Position numbers and translations under genes: made by a program. A DNA stretch of 64,000 nt from Pseudoalteromonas holothuriae (GTDB lineage Bacteria; Pseudomonadota; Gammaproteobacteria; Enterobacterales; Alteromonadaceae), in NCBI RefSeq assembly GCF_945859825.1, contig NZ_CAMAPC010000003.1:1-64000 (forward strand). The letters are read 5' to 3'. Of this stretch, positions 1-9,970 are shown one piece after another (within the stretch, counting starts at the first letter, position 1; each line of letters begins with the position of its first letter). Below the pieces are notes generated by a model, which ran no database searches, was not told where the DNA came from, and saw only the letters and a program-made list of their open reading frames with translations.

Positions 1-75
1 ACCTTGCTCGGTTACTAATGCCACAACTTCTTGTTTAAATTCTGCTGTGTAACTTCTGTTTGTTCGTTTTGTCAT
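1..75 (-). CDS. IS3-family transposase OrfA, N-terminal 25 residues (partial)
   Basis: The minus strand from the ATG at 73-75 encodes MTKRTNRSYTAEFKQE followed by VVALVTEQG. This is the standard start of IS3-family OrfA proteins: a basic N-terminus, then the first helix of the helix-turn-helix that binds the IS ends. The frame is open to the window edge, so OrfB and the DDE domain lie outside. OrfA normally works as an OrfAB fusion made by -1 frameshifting. The family call is good although only 25 residues are visible. Confidence 0.75.
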   Translation of the reverse strand, partial: MTKRTNRSYTAEFKQEVVALVTEQG

Positions 76-139
76 TTAACACCTCAATAATTGGATTATA
101 TTCCATTATTAAAGTGTCCTGTTTGATTAAAGCAGATCA
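1..139 (-). mobile_element. IS3-family insertion sequence, upstream end (truncated by window edge)
   Basis: The 5' part of an IS3-type OrfA lies at 1-75 on the minus strand. It is preceded by about 60 bp ending in a likely terminal inverted repeat around 125-139, which reads TGATCTGCTTTAATC outward-in on the minus strand. Directly beyond this point the plus strand continues into the C-terminal coding remnant of a different (IS630-type) transposase. The element end therefore appears to abut, and may have interrupted, that older element. The exact terminus and any target duplication cannot be fixed because the other end is outside the window. Confidence 0.6.
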
Positions 140-254
140 GTTTTCGGGATATGAAGAAATTGTTGATGAAGTTTCAAAGGCATGGGATCACTTTGTTTCA
201 ATACCGGATCGAGTGACGAAGATGTGTAGTCGAGAATGGATAAAGTTGATTTAA
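140..254 (+). pseudogene. IS630-family transposase, C-terminal remnant
   Basis: The frame encodes GYEEIVDEVSKAWDHF followed by VSIPDRVTKMCSREWIKLI and a stop. This matches the conserved C-terminal end of IS630-type transposases (pattern YxxIVDxxxxAWxxxxxxPxRxxSxxxREW). There is no upstream DDE core: the preceding bases belong to the end of the IS3-type element. I read it as the tail of an older IS630-like element interrupted or truncated by the IS3 insertion. It is not expected to be functional. Confidence 0.6.
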
Positions 255-502
255 TCTATATTCGGATTGGTATTAAACGAACTTTTTGAGCTCGCTCTAC
301 ACCCACTATATCACTACAGTCACCCGGTGGTTCAACTGCTATTAAGTGTTGTTTTGTAAGCGCAGTAACTAACGGTGAGTAAGTTGCACGCCCTTGATAA
401 GTATTAAGAGAAACCAATCTGTACGCACTTTTATCGTCAGTCACGCAAGCAATAGTGCTTGTAAGTATGGTATCCGTTAAGTGTTTAGGGTTATATCGCT
501 AT
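255..502. other. Intergenic stretch with a TACCAAT-type repeat fragment
   Basis: About 250 bp between the transposase remnant and the stop of the sensor kinase. On the minus strand a 62-codon frame starts only at GTG (444) and ends at 256. Its last codons lie in TTTAATACCAATCCGAATATAG-like sequence (about 262-283), which resembles the terminal repeat of the MITE-like element near 36514. I see no good ribosome binding site and do not call a gene. Confidence 0.4.
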
Positions 503-3271
503 TTACGTAATATCTTGCTTACTACGTTTCAATGCTGTAAATAGCAACTCTTTATCAATTGGTTTGGCAACAAAGTCATTCATGCCTACTTGCAAACATT
601 TTAACCTATCTTCACTATAAACATTGGCTGTAATAGCGATAATATAAGGTTGACCGTATTTTTGAGGCTCTTTGCGAATATGTTCTGTGCATTCATAACC
701 ATCCATATTTGGCATTTGACAGTCCATAAGAATGATATCAACGCTTTGATCTTGTAAGAACCTTAAGGCTTCAACGCCATCCATTGCCTTATACAAATTA
801 CACTGTGTACTTTGTAACGCTTTAGCGACAACAATTTGATTAACCATATTATCTTCAACAAGCAACACGGTTACATCACTGAGATCAAGCCTAGTCTGAG
901 GCTGGCTAAATTCAACTGCAAGCTGCGCTTTTACTGCTGGTATACTTAATGTAAAACAGCTGCCTACTTCTGGTTCACTTAATACTTCTAAATCACCGCC
1001 CATCAAAGTGGCTAAACGTTTTGAAATAGTTAATCCAAGACCAGTACCACCATAACGACGGGTAGTAGATACATCACCTTGTGTAAACTCTTGGAACAGC
1101 TTTGCTTGCTGCTTGTTAGATATACCTATACCGGTATCTTTGACACAAACTTGCAATTGCTCATCTTGATAGCCCACTTGCAAAGTAATATTACCCCGCT
1201 CAGTAAACTTACCTGCATTATTAAGCAGATTATTGGCAATTTGCGTCACTCTCAACGAATCAATTAACAAGCATGCTGGTAATTCAGAAGACAATTGATA
1301 CTCAAACTCTACGTGCTCTTTTAAGCCCGCTTGCTTGAAAAGTGATGCTATATTGTCAAACATTTTCAACACATCTGATGGGTGCGAGTCAATGGTTAAT
1401 GCCCCAGCCTCTATTTTTGAGTAATCAAGTATATCATTTAGGATTAGTAACAAATTTTTGGCAGACGTGTGAACAATCTCTAATTGCTGTAAGGTTTCTT
1501 CATCCGCTTTTTTCTGTTCAAGTAAAATACCAGTTAAGCCAATAATACCATTCATTGGTGTACGAATTTCATGACTCATATTCGCCAAAAATCGACTTTT
1601 TGCCTTATTCGCATTATTAGCAGAAGCAACAGCCTCTAGCAGTTCCTCAGTTTTCTCGTTAACTTGTTGCTCAAGTTCACGATTAAAATTAGTAAGCTTT
1701 TTGTTTAACTCTTCATTTTCATTATTAGCTAACTCTAGTTTAGAAAAGTTCATCGTAAGCTTAAAAGCTAATTGATTGAAGTGCTGCTGCAAGGTAATAA
1801 CCTCTAAGCAACTTGCGTCCTCGCTTGCAGAGTTTTTCAATAACGAGCTGGGTTCAAAACGATTTATATCGTCACTTAATGCACCAATGGGTTTTACCAA
1901 AAACCGTGATAATTGACTAACAAAAAAACTACTGAGAATTATTATAGCCAGTGCCAACAACAATGATTTCATCCATGCAGAAGCTGCCGCTAAACGAATT
2001 AGGTGGCCTTCTAAAAGGGTAACAACAGTCCAATTGAGTCCGTCGACTTTTACTGCATGGCGATAATATACTTCTCCTTGATCTGTAGTATAGGACGATT
2101 GCATATTATCAAACCAGCCATCAAGTATTGGGGGGGCCACAATATCAAGCGCACTGAATGATGAAGAAAGTGAACTGAATACAACTTGATTCGCGTTATC
2201 TAAGATGATTAAATCGCCTTTATTTGACAAAATATTCGGTTGAAAACGAGCAAATGAGCCAAAAAGTACTGAAGCTTCAACAATACCGCTAAACTCGCCC
2301 TTCTTAAAAACAGGTGCTGATATTGCAACAATTAGATCATTTCCAAAACCTCGGCCTTTTAAAATTGGCGAAATATAGCCATTAGGATAAAATGGAGCCT
2401 GAACAAAATACTCTCGCTCAACCACAGACAAAGACTCTTCGATACGGTTACTTTTAAACACCCTTGGGTAAAATGATTGAACCAAACCCTGATTATCAGC
2501 AAAAATTGCGGTTCTTAAGTCAGGCTGAAGGTCTACAAGAGATTTTAAAACTGAATGCTCATCTAAGCCTAACTCAACAGCTTTAGCCGACCCGACTACC
2601 GCGCGACGATAATTTTGTAAATAGTCATGCAGCTGAGTACTAATATTAGTGGCTGAGCCATGTAGTTGCTCTTGAACCTCAAACTCAATCCGACGATAGT
2701 TATTATTAGTTAAAACAATGGAAGTAATGAGCACAACTAGCACTATCAACAAGCTTATGGTGTAGTTTAAGATGGAATTAAGAGGCCGTGCCCGCCATAA
2801 GTGGCGAACAAAGAAAAAGCTAAGCAAGTCAACTACGGCAAGATAAAGTGCTGCATTGATAAAGTACTTAGCCAGCGCTGTCACAATCACTAAATTCGGC
2901 AAACTAAGTAAATAGTGTCCAAATATCAATAAAATAGGCAATCCAACTGCAAGCCAAAAGCCTAAGCCCCGTATAAAAAATGGTTTGCCTTTTTGCACGC
3001 AAAATATTTGCAACCAAATAATTTCTAATACAAAAACGACAGATGGCCAGCTATGTCCCCATCGATAAAAAATAAACCCTGCACCAATTGCCACAGCAAG
3101 CAGTGCATATTTCCAGCCAAACAATACCAAACATAACAATACAAAAAGCTGACCGAATAAAAATTCAGATGAGTCTAAAAAAAAGAAAGGGAGTAAATTG
3201 GCTCCTCCACCTAACCCACCAATAACAAGCGTTAAGATAAAAGGCATATATTTATGAAGATAATTTGGCAC
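503..3271 (-). CDS. Membrane-bound hybrid sensor histidine kinase (multi-TM, Cache-like, HisKA, HATPase, REC)
   Basis: 922 residues. The first ~165 residues hold about six hydrophobic segments rich in Phe and Leu, which look like a MASE-type integral membrane sensor. A seventh segment near 170-190 leads into an extracytoplasmic Cache-like sensor (about 190-430), another TM segment near 435-455 and a coiled coil. HisKA has the phosphoacceptor His567 in [14 protein letters not shown]. The HATPase carries the N box ([10 protein letters not shown]) and G boxes ([15 protein letters not shown]). The C-terminal receiver has phosphoacceptor Asp850 in [10 protein letters not shown]. The start is GTG at 3271, chosen because AGGAA lies six bases upstream and no ATG fits better. 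The ligand is unknown. The output partner is not adjacent; an Hpt protein such as the one at 15246 could serve. The next gene upstream is about 260 bp away, so this is probably monocistronic. Confidence 0.9.
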   Translation of the reverse strand: MPNYLHKYMPFILTLVIGGLGGGANLLPFFFLDSSEFLFGQLFVLLCLVLFGWKYALLAVAIGAGFIFYRWGHSWPSVVFVLEIIWLQIFCVQKGKPFFIRGLGFWLAVGLPILLIFGHYLLSLPNLVIVTALAKYFINAALYLAVVDLLSFFFVRHLWRARPLNSILNYTISLLIVLVVLITSIVLTNNNYRRIEFEVQEQLHGSATNISTQLHDYLQNYRRAVVGSAKAVELGLDEHSVLKSLVDLQPDLRTAIFADNQGLVQSFYPRVFKSNRIEESLSVVEREYFVQAPFYPNGYISPILKGRGFGNDLIVAISAPVFKKGEFSGIVEASVLFGSFARFQPNILSNKGDLIILDNANQVVFSSLSSSFSALDIVAPPILDGWFDNMQSSYTTDQGEVYYRHAVKVDGLNWTVVTLLEGHLIRLAAASAWMKSLLLALAIIILSSFFVSQLSRFLVKPIGALSDDINRFEPSSLLKNSASEDASCLEVITLQQHFNQLAFKLTMNFSKLELANNENEELNKKLTNFNRELEQQVNEKTEELLEAVASANNANKAKSRFLANMSHEIRTPMNGIIGLTGILLEQKKADEETLQQLEIVHTSAKNLLLILNDILDYSKIEAGALTIDSHPSDVLKMFDNIASLFKQAGLKEHVEFEYQLSSELPACLLIDSLRVTQIANNLLNNAGKFTERGNITLQVGYQDEQLQVCVKDTGIGISNKQQAKLFQEFTQGDVSTTRRYGGTGLGLTISKRLATLMGGDLEVLSEPEVGSCFTLSIPAVKAQLAVEFSQPQTRLDLSDVTVLLVEDNMVNQIVVAKALQSTQCNLYKAMDGVEALRFLQDQSVDIILMDCQMPNMDGYECTEHIRKEPQKYGQPYIIAITANVYSEDRLKCLQVGMNDFVAKPIDKELLFTALKRSKQDIT

Positions 3272-3531
3272 AGAGTATTCCTGATAAACTACCCTATAAA
3301 GGTAAAAGAAAATAAGCTTCTTGCCAACTATTTAGTCACTTTTGACAACTAAAAAACCAAATTTAATCTATATTATTGCAAATATAGTCATTAACAAGCG
3401 AAACATCGCTGTTGTGTATTTTTCTCGGCAACTTATCTTTAGTCCAAAGCAGTTAATCCATAAAGTCATCTTAGGGCATGATTTTGCTACAGTAAATTCA
3501 ACAAAATTCATACCTCAAAGATAAACACACC

Positions 3532-4422
3532 CTAATGTAAAGGGCATTGATGGCTTTCTACTTGCAGCACACATTGCTCTACATTAAAACGATTTTTTAG
3601 TGCACCCTCAACTTGTAGCCTGCATGAAGAATCATGTAATTCAACAGTACAGTGATGCTTTAATACGATATGTGCACCAATAGCCAGCTGACCATCTAAT
3701 TCACTAACAGTAATATTATGCACACTTTCAACATGCTCTGTAGATAAAATCTCTTTTTCAACTTGAATAATTTTTGGTAATTTTTTATGAGGCAGAAACA
3801 ACCCAATAACACAGCTTTTCACTACCTTAATACCTGTAAATAAAACAAACACAGAAATCAGTAAGCTCGAGATAACATCTATGATTCCCCACCCTGTTAC
3901 ATAGATCATAATACCAGCTACAAAAGTAGAGACGGTAGAGAGTAAGTCAAAGAAAGAATGTAAAAACACTGCATATACGTTAATGCTGTCTTTTCTTCCT
4001 TTATACAATACCCAAGTAGACAAGCCATGAAACAAAAATCCAATAGCAGCAATAACAGACATTAGATAAGAATTAACTTCCAACTGATGACCATCATTGT
4101 GGTGAAGAATACGCTCTGTTCCTTCTGCCATGATAAGTATAGAAATAGCCAGATAAAGCATGCCATTAATAAGGCCGCCTACATACTCAGCTTTTTTATA
4201 ACCATCGTTAAAATTTTTAGCAAGGTATACAGCAATACTCGAAGCGATCAGAGCGATAAAAAGCGAGCTATTGTGAACAAATAAGTGTCCAGCGTCTGCC
4301 AACACCGCTAATGAATTAGCATAATACGCTCCAATTAGCTGAATAACCATAAATGAGCAAGTGATTGCCAACGCAATAAGTAGCCTGCGCCTTGAAGCTT
4401 TGTGAGTTGTGATGTCAGTCAT
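3532..4422 (-). CDS. Cation diffusion facilitator (CDF) family metal transporter
   Basis: 296 residues with six predicted membrane segments, typical of ZitB/CzcD-type Zn2+/H+ antiporters. TM2 carries LADAGHLFVHNSS, with Asp43 and His46 in the family positions. The second ligand of the HxxxD motif is His50 rather than Asp. TM5 has the regular HxxxD (HSFFD). The cytoplasmic C-terminal domain has the usual beta-alpha-beta fold and ends in HQCPLH, a possible extra metal site. The protein would export zinc or another divalent cation from the cytoplasm. It stands alone: the GAF gene upstream is about 150 bp away. The CDF call is secure; the metal is not. Confidence 0.88.
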   Translation of the reverse strand: MTDITTHKASRRRLLIALAITCSFMVIQLIGAYYANSLAVLADAGHLFVHNSSLFIALIASSIAVYLAKNFNDGYKKAEYVGGLINGMLYLAISILIMAEGTERILHHNDGHQLEVNSYLMSVIAAIGFLFHGLSTWVLYKGRKDSINVYAVFLHSFFDLLSTVSTFVAGIMIYVTGWGIIDVISSLLISVFVLFTGIKVVKSCVIGLFLPHKKLPKIIQVEKEILSTEHVESVHNITVSELDGQLAIGAHIVLKHHCTVELHDSSCRLQVEGALKNRFNVEQCVLQVESHQCPLH

Positions 4423-4570
4423 TGACAGATGGAAAACCTTAAAAAAGTGAAATGCACCGCAAGGGTAATGATATACAGTCTCAATTGTAACTATTTTTCA
4501 TGCTTGGCGCATTAAAAACCTGACCTACACTTTATTTTTATTCATTTCTCCCACTAAAATATCTAATGCG

Positions 4571-5053
4571 CTAATGGCAAAACTCAGCCATTACTTTGTC
4601 TGCTACCTCACGTAGCACTTTAATATCGTCATCATCAAAAGCTCGAGGCTCAATATCAATCAAGCATAAAGTACCTAACGCACTGCCATTTTTATGAATT
4701 AATGGTGCACCAGCATAAAAACGAATATAAGGAGGACCAACTACCAAAGGATTATCCTTAAAGCTCGCGTCGGTTAGTGCATTGGAAACTACAAACACAT
4801 CAGGCGACAAAATAGCATGACCACAAAATGAAATATCTCTGCCTGTCTGACATGCTTCTAGCCCAACTTTAGACTTAAACCACTGTCGGTCACTATCTAC
4901 CAAGCTAATTAAAGCAACAGGTACACAAAATACATGCGCAACAAACTCGGTTAGTCTATCCAACTTAGGGTCAGGCTCCGAATCTAATATCCCAAGTTGA
5001 TTGAGTGTTTGAATTCTTAACGGCTCATTTGCAGGTTGTTCGGGCTTTTTCAT
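4571..5053 (-). CDS. Stand-alone GAF-domain protein
   Basis: 160 residues, essentially one GAF domain. It begins with EPLRIQTLNQLGILDSEPDP, continues with VPVALISLVDSDRQWFKS and DISFCGHAI, and ends with GAPLIHKNGSALGTLCLID. This is the family often fused to GGDEF or kinase domains and annotated as a GAF sensor. No catalytic output domain is present. It is transcribed divergently from the large NIT-type kinase starting at 5119, with only 65 bp between the starts. A shared control region and a signalling role with that locus are plausible but inferred. Confidence 0.8.
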   Translation of the reverse strand: MKKPEQPANEPLRIQTLNQLGILDSEPDPKLDRLTEFVAHVFCVPVALISLVDSDRQWFKSKVGLEACQTGRDISFCGHAILSPDVFVVSNALTDASFKDNPLVVGPPYIRFYAGAPLIHKNGSALGTLCLIDIEPRAFDDDDIKVLREVADKVMAEFCH

Positions 5054-5118
5054 AATGAAAGTTAAATAGCAATTTGGAAACCTTGTTCTATAGTAGTTTA
5101 TTAACGCCCCTTAGTGAT

Positions 5119-8100
5119 ATGAATATGCAAAAATTTTTTAAAAAACTCCTTTGCTTTATCTTACTATTGGGTTGCTTTTACATGTTAGATCGTATTTCTA
5201 TCAATTATGATCAGGCAAATAAGCATTTCAAGATGCACCAGCACGTGTTCATAAATAGCAAACAATTTTTGCTGTTCAGCAATATCATTTTTTCACTGCA
5301 AAAGGAAAGGGGATCAACCGCCGTTTTTAATGAACAAAACAGTTCTGCCATGCCTACCCTATTATCTCAATACAGACAAGCAACAACACAGCACTTTACG
5401 CAAGCAATCAGCTTCTACACTCAAAAAGGTAATACGTCGACTTATACCAACATGGTTGAGATGCTAAACATCTATTTTCAGCGCACAGAAAATATTAGGA
5501 ACCAAGTAGACTCACAGCAACTTTCAGCAAATCAATTATTTGCTCAATATACCGCGCTAATAGAATTTTTATCAGACTCACTATTAGCTATCAAACATCG
5601 TACATTTACTGATAACAATACTAAAAACACGATATATCCAGACTTATCCCACTACCTAGATTTAATTTACTTAATTGAGTATGCAGGAAAACTACGAGCA
5701 AAGATTGGCATACTACTCAATAAGCCAGATGCGAATAAAAACATACTAATACCAACAACTCTCTACCTTAACTCGAACATAAACAATTCATTATCGACTA
5801 AAAATTTAAGCAAAAAAACCTTGAATATTCTCCATGCTATTGAAAATTCAGCAGAGAAACAAAAAATAAACAACTTAATGGTGGGGCTGAAAAGTACAGG
5901 CCAAGCTAAAATGAAACCATCACTTTGGTGGGAAACAAGCACATCATATATTAACCAATTGACCTCATTGGTCACAGCCATCACTGTTAATGGACAAGAA
6001 AATGCTCAACGTAGTATGCATACCGAAAAAGTAAAAAGTCAGGTTATTTTTATTACCTCAATTGCTGTGGTGTGTGTGGCTATTTTCTTACTTTACTCGA
6101 TGTGGTTATTAATGAAGCCCCGCGATAAACATCAACACACGACGATAAACTATTGGCAGCTTTGCATTGTATTAATTGTCATATTACTCATTACCTTACT
6201 AACTCATAGAATCAGCCAAAGAGACCTTGATAATCAACTAAAATTGCAGTTTACAGCTGAATTAAAAAATAGTGCAATAAATACGCTAAAAAGTATTAAA
6301 CAGGTTTGGTTCAATCCCACAATAGAAAGTTTAACTGCAACTCAAGCGAACCTGTTTAACCTAACAACTGCCGACATAAAAGATAACGCTTTACTAAACC
6401 AGCTAAACATTGGTAGTGACTTTGCTATCTATGATGTGCAAAACCAGACCTGGTTATTAAATGACAATAAACAATTAGCAATTGCATTAGAGCAAGTTAA
6501 TAAACACTATGAACTTATTAAACAGGGTCATGTTGTATCAACAACCGTTGTTACAAATGAAGCTATGAGTGCACATTTTGTAACCTCTTTGGTAAACGAA
6601 CAAGGTATTCAGCCGTATTTTTTGTGGTACTCCAAAACCGATTTAACTGCCCTTAAATCAATTCTAAAATCACCCTTTTTAGATTCTGATTCGACCGTGC
6701 TTTATTTTGATAGAAATCATACCCTGACGAGCCAAAAAAATTATAAAAATCACTGGCTGCAAGACCACACCACGCCAGCCACGATTCCCCTCGCCCTAAA
6801 AAACAAACTCAAACGACTCGAATACATTAATTACCTCAACAAACCAGTGTTGGGGGTTTTATCTTGGAATAACGAGCTACAGATGGGAGTAGGTGCAGAA
6901 CAAGAAGTGGCTATTATTGATAACATTGTAAAAAATGTACAAAGGGAATTTTCTATTCAATTGTTTATTTTACTGTTCCTAAGCGGCGCTATTCTATCAA
7001 TTGTCTATCGAATCCAAAACAAAGCATTTGAGCAACTTGCACTTTCAGAGCAACAACTAGAAAAAGATAAAATTCAGCTTAATAATGCCCAAAAAATTGC
7101 TAATACTGGCTCTTGGGAATGGTACTTTGGTGACCCCCAAGTCACTATTTCTAAAGAATTATCTAATATGCTTCAATTGCCAAGTGATACAAACAGCTAT
7201 TCGGCTCGCAGCTTGTTAAGATTTATAGAACCTGCATGTCGGCATGACTTATTGCACTCAATAAAAAAACATAATGGTCGCAGCTCCATTACCATGCGAT
7301 TGATAACACAAAACCTCTCAAGTATTTCTCATATCGGGTTCGCAGCCAACTGGCAAATCACTGAAATGGCTCATACTGGTACGCAACAAAAGAACCTTGT
7401 CGGCATCATCAAAAATGTCACCGAACAAGTCATGGAGCAAAACCGTCAGCAGAAACAACAAACAGCGCTAAAGGCAGCTCGAGCAGCTGCACTTGCCAAA
7501 ATGGAAGAAGCGGATCAACAACGTTTTGCATTAGAGTTAGCGTTAAAAGAAAATAAAGAAACCGAACGCCTTTTACAGCAAACTCTCGACAGCATACCCG
7601 CGTTTATTTTGTTATTAGATGCTAGCGCTAAAATAACCTTAGTGAATCAATACTGGTTTAAAACACAACACGCGGACCAGTTTAGTGGTGGACTATTTCT
7701 TAACACTTTCTTTAACGTAGGAGATGACTGTATTGATGCTATCAACTCCTTACCCTTAACAAAAAGAGAACCCTTACTAAATGGTCTAACAGAAGCTAAA
7801 TTTCAAGACAATTATATAAAAGAACTTGAATGCGAATATATCATTACTGAAGGCCCAATATGGTTTGAAGTCATTATAACGACCATTGAGACACACAACG
7901 GCAAATCAATTTTAATGTATCAGCATGACATAACGCAGAGAAAACAAGATGCTTTTCAATTGCAAGATGCTAAAGCTAAAGCAGAACTCGCCAATGATGC
8001 TAAATCTCGTTTTTTGGCCACCATGAGCCACGAAATAAGAACCCCCATGAATGGTGTTGTTGGTATGCTTGATTTACTTCATCAAAGCACCCTTTCTCAA

Positions 8101-9930
8101 GAGCAGAGTCATTTAACATCTGTAGCCAAAAACTCTGCACTGATGCTGCTTAGGATCATTAACGATATTCTCGACTTTTCCAAAATCGAAGCAGGTAAAA
8201 TGTCCATAGACTGGTTACCGTTCGATTGGCGCGATGTTATTCAAGAAATAGCAGAGCTGTTAGCACACCAAGTTAAAGAAAAAAACCTTCAGATGTACTT
8301 TATGTTTGATCCAAAACTTGGTTATTGGCAATTGGGGGACCCAATAAGAATTAGACAGATATTGCTTAACCTAATCGGTAATGCCGTCAAGTTTACAAAA
8401 ACTTCTTCCAGTAAAATTGGCTTGATTGAGGTTCATATCTCTATAGCCAAGAACAACGATGAAATAATCGAAATATCTGTAAAAGATAATGGTAAAGGCA
8501 TGACAAACGAGCAACAGAAATCCTTGTTTAAGCCATTTATGCAAGCCGACAATAGTATTCATAGAGAGTATGGAGGTACAGGTTTGGGTCTGTCTATTAC
8601 TCAAAAGCTGACCGATATGATGCATGGTTCAATCAGCTGTGAAAGTACAGAGCATCTAGGTAGTACTTTTAAACTATCACTTCCCTTTCGTGAACATATT
8701 CCGCAACAAAACAACAAAATTGCAATTTACTTCAATAATATCAGTGTCTATGTATTGGGTGATGATGACATCTTTGAGCAAGATTTACAGGCAAATCTAA
8801 TAGCGCACGGTGCCAAATGCGAGGTAATTAACTGGGTGAATATTAATGACAGTAATATTAGTGCGGTCAGCGCCGATTATATTGTGGTAACACTTGAACG
8901 CTACCAACAAATTATTACTTCAAATTATCAATTTCAACCTAATAATGATAAGGCTATTTATATTATTCTAGTGGGTGACAACTTTACCACGCCTCTACCG
9001 ACAGAAAACTGCTTTGAACCTATTTACTACAACCCTTACTATAGCTTCAAAATAGTTGAGCACATCGCCGTTCGCGAAGGCATTATTAGCCCTGACATCC
9101 CCCTCCCCCAGATCGTCAACAATAACGACACAGCACCACCAAGTATTGAACAAGCGCAAAAAAATAACCAGCTTATTTTAGTTGTAGAAGACAATGCTTA
9201 TAATCAAGATGTATTCAGGCGCCAGCTAAGCTTACTTGGTTACCAATGTATGATTGCCGAACAGGGTCAAATGGCTTTAGAATTTATAGCCACACATTCA
9301 TTTGCCTTAATAATTACCGACTGCCATATGCCTATAATGGACGGATACACCTTCACTAAAAAGTTTCGTGAAATAGAGCAACAACAACCCACAATCAAAG
9401 AGCTGCCTATTATTGCCGCCACAGCAAATGCCCTAAGCGGTGAACGTGAAAAGTGTTTATCATGTGGCATGAACGATTACATATCTAAACCGATTGAATT
9501 AGCGCATTTAAAAAATTTACTACACAAATGGATGCCTAATCAGCCAGAGCAAAAAACAGCCCAAACAAGCGTTACCCCAACAAGTAACGCATTGATTGAT
9601 TTAGCATTGTTGTCAAGCTATGTCGGTGATGATAAGCAAATACAGCTGCTATTTTTAGAAAACTTCATGAGTGATTCAGACCCTCTTATGAAATTACTCA
9701 TAGATCACACTGCTGATATCGAACAGGTCAAAAGCTTAGCTCATCAACTAAAGTCCTCTGCAAAAGCAATAGGTGCAACCGAACTTGCCAATAACTATCA
9801 CGAGCTAGAGCAGGCAGCCAAAGACAAAAAATCTGAAAAAGTTAGCACAATACTTCCAACCTGTGTTTCACAATTCAATGCTGTATGTTCTGAAATTACA
9901 ACTATACTTAAGCTTAGTGATTTGCACTGA
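5119..9930 (+). CDS. Large hybrid sensor histidine kinase with nitrate/nitrite-type (NIT-like) sensor, REC and Hpt
   Basis: 1603 residues from the ATG at 5119; an in-frame TTG at 5074 is unlikely and the ATG at 5125 is an alternative. Order: TM1 (~5-25), an extracytoplasmic NIT-like region with the signature SLQKERGSTAVF (~45-300), TM2 (~308-332), TM3 (~343-365), a second extracytoplasmic domain (~370-610), TM4 (~613-635), two PAS-like domains separated by a coiled coil, HisKA with His971 ([14 protein letters not shown]), HATPase (GGTGLGLSI), REC with Asp1401 (TDCHMPIMDG) and Hpt with His1542 (LAHQLKSSAKAIGA). Every phosphorelay step up to Hpt is thus in one chain. The next gene, REC-EAL, starts 40 bp downstream and is the likely target. 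The two stacked periplasmic modules are unusual. The nitrate or nitrite ligand is inferred only from the NIT-like motif. Confidence 0.88.
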   Translation: MNMQKFFKKLLCFILLLGCFYMLDRISINYDQANKHFKMHQHVFINSKQFLLFSNIIFSLQKERGSTAVFNEQNSSAMPTLLSQYRQATTQHFTQAISFYTQKGNTSTYTNMVEMLNIYFQRTENIRNQVDSQQLSANQLFAQYTALIEFLSDSLLAIKHRTFTDNNTKNTIYPDLSHYLDLIYLIEYAGKLRAKIGILLNKPDANKNILIPTTLYLNSNINNSLSTKNLSKKTLNILHAIENSAEKQKINNLMVGLKSTGQAKMKPSLWWETSTSYINQLTSLVTAITVNGQENAQRSMHTEKVKSQVIFITSIAVVCVAIFLLYSMWLLMKPRDKHQHTTINYWQLCIVLIVILLITLLTHRISQRDLDNQLKLQFTAELKNSAINTLKSIKQVWFNPTIESLTATQANLFNLTTADIKDNALLNQLNIGSDFAIYDVQNQTWLLNDNKQLAIALEQVNKHYELIKQGHVVSTTVVTNEAMSAHFVTSLVNEQGIQPYFLWYSKTDLTALKSILKSPFLDSDSTVLYFDRNHTLTSQKNYKNHWLQDHTTPATIPLALKNKLKRLEYINYLNKPVLGVLSWNNELQMGVGAEQEVAIIDNIVKNVQREFSIQLFILLFLSGAILSIVYRIQNKAFEQLALSEQQLEKDKIQLNNAQKIANTGSWEWYFGDPQVTISKELSNMLQLPSDTNSYSARSLLRFIEPACRHDLLHSIKKHNGRSSITMRLITQNLSSISHIGFAANWQITEMAHTGTQQKNLVGIIKNVTEQVMEQNRQQKQQTALKAARAAALAKMEEADQQRFALELALKENKETERLLQQTLDSIPAFILLLDASAKITLVNQYWFKTQHADQFSGGLFLNTFFNVGDDCIDAINSLPLTKREPLLNGLTEAKFQDNYIKELECEYIITEGPIWFEVIITTIETHNGKSILMYQHDITQRKQDAFQLQDAKAKAELANDAKSRFLATMSHEIRTPMNGVVGMLDLLHQSTLSQEQSHLTSVAKNSALMLLRIINDILDFSKIEAGKMSIDWLPFDWRDVIQEIAELLAHQVKEKNLQMYFMFDPKLGYWQLGDPIRIRQILLNLIGNAVKFTKTSSSKIGLIEVHISIAKNNDEIIEISVKDNGKGMTNEQQKSLFKPFMQADNSIHREYGGTGLGLSITQKLTDMMHGSISCESTEHLGSTFKLSLPFREHIPQQNNKIAIYFNNISVYVLGDDDIFEQDLQANLIAHGAKCEVINWVNINDSNISAVSADYIVVTLERYQQIITSNYQFQPNNDKAIYIILVGDNFTTPLPTENCFEPIYYNPYYSFKIVEHIAVREGIISPDIPLPQIVNNNDTAPPSIEQAQKNNQLILVVEDNAYNQDVFRRQLSLLGYQCMIAEQGQMALEFIATHSFALIITDCHMPIMDGYTFTKKFREIEQQQPTIKELPIIAATANALSGEREKCLSCGMNDYISKPIELAHLKNLLHKWMPNQPEQKTAQTSVTPTSNALIDLALLSSYVGDDKQIQLLFLENFMSDSDPLMKLLIDHTADIEQVKSLAHQLKSSAKAIGATELANNYHELEQAAKDKKSEKVSTILPTCVSQFNAVCSEITTILKLSDLH

Positions 9931-9970
9931 TAGATGCGTCGAAAGCTCAGGTAGATACAAAGGCTAACTA

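Noticed and set aside
256..498. Minus-strand frame of 62-80 codons between the IS630 remnant and the sensor kinase
   Set aside because: Only a GTG start, no ribosome site, and its end lies in a dispersed TACCAAT-type repeat. Not supported as a gene.
3342..3524. 60-codon plus-strand frame between the sensor kinase and the CDF gene
   Set aside because: Composition is that of AT-rich intergenic DNA (leaders of flanking genes); no ribosome site or domain.
8371..8625. Minus-strand frames inside the large hybrid kinase gene and similar frames opposite other long genes
   Set aside because: They are antisense shadows of well-supported coding regions with no independent start signals.
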